Origin: JAQGMJ01 sp036271855
GTDB lineage: Bacteria > Pseudomonadota > Gammaproteobacteria > Burkholderiales > JAEUOS01
Assembly (NCBI GenBank): GCA_036271855.1
Contig: DATAZV010000130.1
Location: forward strand, 1-29,266
Reading direction: 5' to 3'
DNA length: 29,266 nucleotides
The notes under the pieces were generated by a model. That model was not told where the DNA came from and searched no databases. It saw nothing but the letters and a program-made list of their open reading frames with translations. Below, piece by piece: positions 24,292 to 29,266 of this stretch. Every line of letters starts with the position of its first letter. The first letter of the stretch is position 1. The translations under genes and the position numbers were made by a program.

Positions 24292-25707
24292 TCAGCTTCG
24301 CAGCGTGGCCGCCACATGCAGCGCGGCCAGACGCCCCTGGGTGACGGCGGTCAGCAGGCCGTTGCCCGAGAGATAGCCCCAGACCGCAGCGCCCGAGATG
24401 CCGCGCGCCGCCCCGCCGCCGGCGTAGAGGTTGGGCAGGGCGCTGCCATCGGCGCGCAGCACGCGCGCGTCGGCATCGATCTCCAGCCCACCCTGGGTAT
24501 GGAATAGGGCGCCGGTCACCTTCACCGCGTAGTAGGGCGCCTGCAGCGCCGGTTTGCCGATGAATTCACGGCCGTGGGGGTCGCTCAGGTCGCCGCGCTG
24601 CATCGCCTCGGTGTTGTACAGGGTCTCTTCCAGCGTGCGCACCGGCAGTTGCAACTGGCTCGCCAGCGCACTGGCGCTGTAGGCCTCGCGGATCGCGCCG
24701 GCCTTGCACAACTGCACATAGTCGGGAAAGCTCATGGCGAAGTCATGCAGGCGCTGGTCGTAGACGTTCCAGGCAAAGCGCCCCGGCTGGGCGATCACGT
24801 GCTGGCTCGCCTCCGAGTAGCCCTGGTGCTCGTTCCAGAAGCGCAGGCCCTGGGCGTTCACCTGGATGCCGCCTTCGGTCATCAGCGCCCAGGTGACCAG
24901 CTGGCCATGCGGCGTGGCCCAGGAGCCGTGGCCCTGGTAGGCGCCCATGTCGGCGATCGCCGCGCCGAGATGGTGACCCCAGAGCACGGCGTCACCCTGG
25001 TTGCCGGCATGGCCGGCGTACTCGGCATCGGCGATTTCCGGAATGTATTGCCGCAGCATCGCGCGATTGCCGCCGTAGCCGTTGCAGGCGAGGATCAGCG
25101 CATCGCAGGCGATGTGCTCGAGCGAGCCGTCGGCGCGCGTTATGCGCAAGCCGACCACGCGCTGAGTATCGTCCGCATATAGTCCACTCACCGGCGCTCC
25201 CGTGAGTATGTCGACGCCGGCGCCTTGTGCGGCGGCGGTGAGCCGGCCGATCAGCCCGGCGCCGGTCTTCTCCGGCACCGCATGCATGCGCGCCACGCCG
25301 TGGCCGGGGTAGAGAAAACCTTCGAGCACCTGGAACGGGATGCCGTGCGCGTCCGCCAGCCATTCGAGTGCCGGTCCGGAAGCGGCGGCGGCTGCACGCA
25401 CCACCTCCAGGCGCGCGCCGTTGTGGTTCTTGCGCTCGATGTCGGCGGCCAGTGCATCCGCGCTGTCGGCCACGCCGATGTCGCGTTGCCAGCGCGTGCC
25501 GCAGGCGGGAATGAAGCCGGAGGAAAGCGCGGTCGAGCCTTGCGGCACCGCGTCGCGTTCCAGCACCACGCATTCGGTGCCGGCGTCCTTCAGCGTCAGC
25601 GCGGCGATCAGCCCGCAGGCGCCGCCGCCGATGATCGCTACCGGCACCTGGGCGCCGAATTCAGGCGCCTCAACCGGTTCGATACCCGCTGCGGTGATCA
25701 GGCGCAT
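24292..25707 (-). CDS. FAD-dependent dehydrogenase (fumarate reductase/KSTD-like flavoprotein)
   Basis: The 471-residue protein binds FAD through GGGACG at 27-32 and Glu50 at the end of the second strand (VVLERD). Near the C-terminus, NLYAGGGAARGISGAAVWGY closes the FAD domain, as in the fumarate reductase flavoprotein and 3-ketosteroid 1-dehydrogenase family. These enzymes remove or add hydrogen across a C-C bond next to a carbonyl. The start at 25707 follows the isochorismatase-fold gene by one base, so it is the last gene of the hyuBA operon. About 20 residues precede the first strand, which is longer than usual but not a signal peptide. It is cytoplasmic with unknown substrate. Confidence 0.9.
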   Translation of the reverse strand: MRLITAAGIEPVEAPEFGAQVPVAIIGGGACGLIAALTLKDAGTECVVLERDAVPQGSTALSSGFIPACGTRWQRDIGVADSADALAADIERKNHNGARLEVVRAAAAASGPALEWLADAHGIPFQVLEGFLYPGHGVARMHAVPEKTGAGLIGRLTAAAQGAGVDILTGAPVSGLYADDTQRVVGLRITRADGSLEHIACDALILACNGYGGNRAMLRQYIPEIADAEYAGHAGNQGDAVLWGHHLGAAIADMGAYQGHGSWATPHGQLVTWALMTEGGIQVNAQGLRFWNEHQGYSEASQHVIAQPGRFAWNVYDQRLHDFAMSFPDYVQLCKAGAIREAYSASALASQLQLPVRTLEETLYNTEAMQRGDLSDPHGREFIGKPALQAPYYAVKVTGALFHTQGGLEIDADARVLRADGSALPNLYAGGGAARGISGAAVWGYLSGNGLLTAVTQGRLAALHVAATLRS

Positions 25708-25708
25708 T

Positions 25709-26326
25709 TCAGGGCTTCGCGGCCTGCAACTGACGGACGGCTTCCGCGCAACTCATCACCTCGCCGATGGTGGCGAGGTCGCGGATCGAGGTGTCATGCG
25801 TCTCCTGCTTGAAGGCCGCGCAGCCGTCTTCCAGCACCATGACGTGAAAGTCGCGCACGTGGGCGTCGCGCGCACTTGAAGCCACGCCGCCGTTGCTGAC
25901 AATGCCGCAGATCATCAAGGTATCGATGCCGCGCTTTTTCAGCACCCACTCCAGCTGGGTCATGTAAAAAGCGGAGTAGGCGACCTTGTCCACCGAAAAG
26001 TCGGCGCCTTTTCCGTCCGGGGCCAGCTCATCGACCAGCGCATGGCCCCAGCCGCCGCGCGCGAAATCACCCTGGCGCAAAAAGGGCCGCAGCTTTTGCA
26101 GATGCGGCGAAATCAGCGGCGTATTGTTCGGCCCAGGCCACAGGGTGAAATGGCTGGAAGCAACGCAGCCGCCGGCGGCGCGCAGCGCCTGCATCACCGG
26201 CGCGACTCGCGCCGGCAAAGCGGCGGCGGCTGGCGAAACCGCGCCGCCGCGTGCATAAGCGCCCTTGGGATGCAGGAAATCGTTTTGCAGGTCGACGATG
26301 AGCAGCGCGGTGTTGTGCGGGTGCAT
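25709..26326 (-). CDS. Isochorismatase-fold hydrolase lacking the catalytic Cys
   Basis: The 205-residue protein belongs to the isochorismatase-like superfamily. Asp12 (LLIVDLQNDF) and Lys114 (VDKVAYSAFY) of the triad are present. The segment that normally reads GVxTxxCVxxTA reads GIVSNGGVASSA, so Gly147 stands where amidases carry the nucleophilic Cys. This is encoded by GGC at plus-strand 25886-25888. Cys140, just before, is not at the nucleophile place. True isochorismatases such as EntB and PhzD also lack the Cys and cleave a vinyl ether, so the chemistry here may not be amide hydrolysis. I chose the ATG at 26326, with AAGGA seven bases before it, over a TTG at 26347. It lies 22 bases after hyuA and one base before the FAD gene. 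Confidence 0.9.
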   Translation of the reverse strand: MHPHNTALLIVDLQNDFLHPKGAYARGGAVSPAAAALPARVAPVMQALRAAGGCVASSHFTLWPGPNNTPLISPHLQKLRPFLRQGDFARGGWGHALVDELAPDGKGADFSVDKVAYSAFYMTQLEWVLKKRGIDTLMICGIVSNGGVASSARDAHVRDFHVMVLEDGCAAFKQETHDTSIRDLATIGEVMSCAEAVRQLQAAKP

Positions 26327-26348
26327 GCGGATTCCTTTGCGTTGCAAT

Positions 26349-28400
26349 TCAGGCAGGGCGGATCACCAGGTTGCCGTAGGCATCCACCAGCGCCGTCATG
26401 CCCGGCTCCAGCCAGATGGTGGTGTCGGCCTGCTCGAACAGCGCCGGCCCGGCGACGCGCTCGCCCACGGCCAGCGACAAACGCTCGTACACCGTTGCAT
26501 TGTGTTCACGGCCTTGATGCCAGACCTGGCGTTCGCCGATACGGCAATCGCCGGCGGCCTTGCCGTCCTTCGGCGACAGCAGGCCGAGGTCGAACTTGCG
26601 GCGTTTGCCGGTGACGGCGGTGCGCAGGTTCAGCACGCGGACGGCGATGCCGGGCAGCAGGCGCCCGAAGGCGTTCTGATACACCTGCTCGAAGGCGGCG
26701 CGCAAACCGGCGTGCGTCAAGGCGTCGGCCGCCACCGGCACGGCGATGGTATGGGTCTGTCCGGCATACAGCATGTCGAACTCGATCGATTCCTCGATGC
26801 GCTCGAAAGCAACCTCCGCGGTGGCCAGCGCGGCGCGGCCGGCCTGGTTGCGCTGTCCGATCAGTGCCGCGACGGCGCCAGTATCGAGATCGTCCAGTGC
26901 GATGTTGAGCGTCTGCACGCCGTCGTGGCGCATGTCGGCGATCACGCAGCCCAGCGCCGAGGTGATGCCGGGGTAGCGCGGCACCACGCCGGTGGTCACG
27001 CCGACTTCGCGCATCATCGCGCACACATGCAAGGCGCCGCCGCCGCCGAAGGGCATATAGGCGAATTTTTTCGGGTCATGCCCGCGCTCGATGGAGACCA
27101 GACGCACCGCGCCGGCCATTTTTGCATTGGCCACGCGCAATATTGCTTCGGCCGCCGCCATCGCGTCCAGCTTCAGCGGCATGCCGACGTGCTTGAGGAT
27201 GGATGCCTTGGCCGCGTCCACGTCCAGACGTTTCAGCTTGCCGCCGATCGGCCGGTCGGCGTTGATGCGTCCCAGCACCACGTTGGCATCGGTCACGGTG
27301 GGTCCCAACACGTCGTCACGCCGCAAGCCATAGCACACCGGGCCGGGGTCGGAGCCGGCCGACTCGGGGCCTACCTGCAACAATCCACTGGCGTCCACCG
27401 CCGCCACCGAGCCGCCGCCGGCGCCGATGGTGGTGATCTCGATCATCGGCGTGCGTATCACCATACCGAAGTCGATGGAGGTTTGCGCTGCGAGAGCCGA
27501 TTGCCCGTCGGCGATCAGCGAGACGTCGAAGGAAGTGCCGCCCATGTCGCCGGTAATCACGTTCGGAAAGCCGGCTTCGCGCGCCAGGTGGGCGCAGGCG
27601 ATCACCCCCGCTGCCGGGCCGGAGAGCGCGGTGCGCACCGGCAGCTTGTTCGCCGTTTCCACCGACATCACGCCGCCGTTGGACTGCACGATCAGCAACT
27701 GCCCGGTGAAGCCACCGGCGCGCAATGATTTGTCGAGCTTGTCGAGATAGCCGCCCACCACCGGCTGCAGCGCGGCGTTCAGCGACGCCGTGGAGGCGCG
27801 CTCGAATTCGCGGATTTCCGGCAGCAACTCGGCCGATGCGGTGACGTGGGCGTTGGGCCAGAGCGCGCGCACGGCCGCCACCGCCGCCTGTTCGTTGGCG
27901 TCGTTGGCGTAGCTGTTGATGAAAAATACGCAGGCCGCTTCGCAGCCGGCATCCAGCAAACGCTGCGCAGCGATCTTCACCTGCTCAAGGTCCACCGGCG
28001 TATGGATGCTGCCGTCGGCCAGCACGCGCTCGTCGACTTCCAGGCGCAGTTCGCGCGACACCACCGGCGTGAAGCTGCCATTCAGGCCCCAGGTCTGCGG
28101 GCGGTCGCGGCGGCGCATTTCCAGCACGTCGCGAAAGCCGGTGGTGGTGATCACCCCGGTTTTCGCCACCTTGCGCTCCAGCAGCGCGTTGGTGCCCACT
28201 GTGGTGCCGTGCACGACGGTAGCAATGCTAGTGAAGTCCGGTGCGCCTTGTTTGAGGCCGGCGATGAAGCCGACCGACTGGTCGCCCCGGGTCGACGGCA
28301 CTTTGGCGACGGCGATGCTTTGATTCGCCTCGTCGAGAAAAAACACGTCGGTGAAGGTGCCGCCGACGTCGACGCCGATGATGTAACGGGAGGTGCTCAT
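26349..28400 (-). CDS. hyuA: Hydantoinase/oxoprolinase subunit A
   Basis: The 683-residue protein is the HyuA-type ATP-dependent subunit of N-methylhydantoinase, 5-oxoprolinase or acetone/acetophenone carboxylase-like enzymes. The ATPase fold is seen in GVDVGGTFTDVF (9-20), HGTTVGTNALLERK (64-77) and GDMGGTSFDV (284-293), followed by TIGAGGGSVA. The C-terminal third matches the usual HyuA tail. It acts in the cytoplasm with HyuB. Its ATG at 28400 overlaps the hyuB stop by four bases (ATGA), so the two are translated together. Which ring or ketone substrate it uses cannot be told; none of the carboxylase gamma-type small subunits is present in the window. Confidence 0.95.
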   Translation of the reverse strand: MSTSRYIIGVDVGGTFTDVFFLDEANQSIAVAKVPSTRGDQSVGFIAGLKQGAPDFTSIATVVHGTTVGTNALLERKVAKTGVITTTGFRDVLEMRRRDRPQTWGLNGSFTPVVSRELRLEVDERVLADGSIHTPVDLEQVKIAAQRLLDAGCEAACVFFINSYANDANEQAAVAAVRALWPNAHVTASAELLPEIREFERASTASLNAALQPVVGGYLDKLDKSLRAGGFTGQLLIVQSNGGVMSVETANKLPVRTALSGPAAGVIACAHLAREAGFPNVITGDMGGTSFDVSLIADGQSALAAQTSIDFGMVIRTPMIEITTIGAGGGSVAAVDASGLLQVGPESAGSDPGPVCYGLRRDDVLGPTVTDANVVLGRINADRPIGGKLKRLDVDAAKASILKHVGMPLKLDAMAAAEAILRVANAKMAGAVRLVSIERGHDPKKFAYMPFGGGGALHVCAMMREVGVTTGVVPRYPGITSALGCVIADMRHDGVQTLNIALDDLDTGAVAALIGQRNQAGRAALATAEVAFERIEESIEFDMLYAGQTHTIAVPVAADALTHAGLRAAFEQVYQNAFGRLLPGIAVRVLNLRTAVTGKRRKFDLGLLSPKDGKAAGDCRIGERQVWHQGREHNATVYERLSLAVGERVAGPALFEQADTTIWLEPGMTALVDAYGNLVIRPA

Positions 28401-29266
28401 GCTTGTCCGCTGGTGAGATAACCCAGGCGCAGGTCATTGGCCTGCGCCGCGGCGATGCGCTCGCCGGCCGGGCCGTAGCCGCCGCCGCCGGGCGTTTCCA
28501 GGCGCACGCGCTCGCCCTGTTTGAGCTTGATGCCGACCATTTTGGAGACTGCGGGCGGCAACTTCCACGCACCGTCGTTTTCATAACTGAAGACGTTGAG
28601 CGCAGCATCGCCGCCGCCGAGCACGCCTTGCGGCGGAAACTTGCCGCGCTCGCCGAAAATGAACACGTCCGCGCTCTTTTCCAGCAACTCGATTTCGTAG
28701 ATCGCGCCAAGGCCGCCGCGATGTTTGCCGGCGCCGCCCGAATCCGGCCGCAGCGCCCACTGGGTGAAGCGCACCGGATAGGCCGCTTCCAGAATTTCCA
28801 GCGGCGGAATGGTCGCGGTGGAAATCGGCGCGTTGCCGTGGTTCAGGCCGTCGCCCTGCGGGTGGCCGCCGTGGCCGCCGCCAAAAAAGCTGAACATCAC
28901 CCAGCGCTGGCCGCGGCGCTTTTCGTCGGTACGATAGCCGGCCAGCGACAGTGCATTGATGGTGCCGTAGGCCATGCCGTTGACCCGCTCCGGCGCCGCC
29001 TGCGCCAGTGCGCCGAACATCACGTCGATGATGCGCAAAATGGTCTCGGTGTAGCCGCCCACCGGCTTGGGTTTACCCACGCTGATCAGCGAGCTTTCCG
29101 GGATGATGATTTCGATCGGCTCCAGTACGCCGGAGTTTGCCGGCACCGCCGGGAAGATGTGCTTCAACGCGACGTAGATCGAGGCCACGGCGGTGGAGCG
29201 TGCGATGTTCACCGGGCCGGCGCAGGCGGGCGAGGTGCGCGAGAAATCCAGGCGCATGGTCTCGCC
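28397..29266 (-). CDS. hyuB: Hydantoinase/oxoprolinase subunit B (partial, 5' end outside window)
   Basis: Only the C-terminal 289 residues are in the window; the frame is open to the right edge. HyuB proteins are usually about 520-580 residues, so roughly half is missing. The DFSRTSP word near the edge corresponds to the DFSGTSP family motif. The segments HIFPAVPANSG, FFGGGHGGHPQGDG, SGGAGKHRGGLG and the closing TPGGGGYGPAGERIAAA, all present here, are typical. It pairs with HyuA to hydrolyse or carboxylate its substrate at the cost of ATP. It is the most upstream visible gene of the operon, so further genes and the promoter lie beyond the window. Confidence 0.95.
   Translation of the reverse strand, partial: GETMRLDFSRTSPACAGPVNIARSTAVASIYVALKHIFPAVPANSGVLEPIEIIIPESSLISVGKPKPVGGYTETILRIIDVMFGALAQAAPERVNGMAYGTINALSLAGYRTDEKRRGQRWVMFSFFGGGHGGHPQGDGLNHGNAPISTATIPPLEILEAAYPVRFTQWALRPDSGGAGKHRGGLGAIYEIELLEKSADVFIFGERGKFPPQGVLGGGDAALNVFSYENDGAWKLPPAVSKMVGIKLKQGERVRLETPGGGGYGPAGERIAAAQANDLRLGYLTSGQA

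Noticed and set aside
28397..29257. Complete small gene starting at the ATG at 29257
   Set aside because: The frame continues to the window edge and the sequence is the middle of HyuB, so this ATG is internal.

Overview
The window is GC-rich, densely coded chromosomal DNA from a betaproteobacterium, most likely Burkholderiales. The basis is the cluster of FmdB-type zinc ribbon, DUF502 membrane protein, aspS and nudB, the divergent uvrA/ssb pair, and three orphan Bug-type (tripartite tricarboxylate transporter, TTT) solute receptors, a family greatly expanded in that order. No tRNA, rRNA, CRISPR array, insertion sequence or phage gene was seen. The species cannot be fixed by eye.

Left part (1-5800), all on the plus strand: an orphan ModA-like periplasmic binding protein, an exported metallo-beta-lactamase-fold hydrolase of the AHL-lactonase type followed by a probable terminator, a GNAT acetyltransferase, a Cys-type sulfatase, a Bug receptor, and an exported protein with one FG-GAP-like calcium loop that converges on uvrA.

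Centre-left (5800-9610): uvrA (minus) and ssb (plus) diverge from a 392-base region holding a perfect LexA box (8883-8898). A hairpin plus T6 that looks like an intrinsic terminator lies inside the ssb leader (8942-8977). A strong bidirectional terminator separates ssb from the next minus-strand operon.

Centre (9629-15394): a minus-strand operon of Bug receptor, MmgE/PrpD protein and uronate-dehydrogenase-like SDR, read divergently from a third Bug receptor. A minus-strand Ser/Thr kinase with a C-terminal cyclic-nucleotide-binding domain follows.

Centre-right (15486-19699): an exported adenosine-deaminase-family enzyme (minus), an unrecognised multi-pass membrane protein resembling ion transporters (plus), and an amidohydrolase of the ACMSD type (minus). 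The amidohydrolase's stop codon lies in a 29-bp tandem repeat.

Right (19842-24255): the core operon fmdB-like, DUF502, aspS, a tandem-DUF1330 protein, a small lipoprotein and nudB, behind a TATAAT box overlapped upstream by a 9-bp-arm inverted repeat.

Far right (24292-29266): a tightly packed minus-strand catabolic operon of hyuB (cut by the window edge), hyuA, an isochorismatase-fold protein lacking the usual nucleophilic cysteine, and an FAD-dependent dehydrogenase. Most accessory genes look like uptake and breakdown modules for organic acids, amides or nucleosides whose substrates cannot be read from sequence. The best candidates for something undescribed are the hyuBA/Cys-less hydrolase/FAD operon, the kinase-CNB protein and the SOS-linked terminator in the ssb leader.
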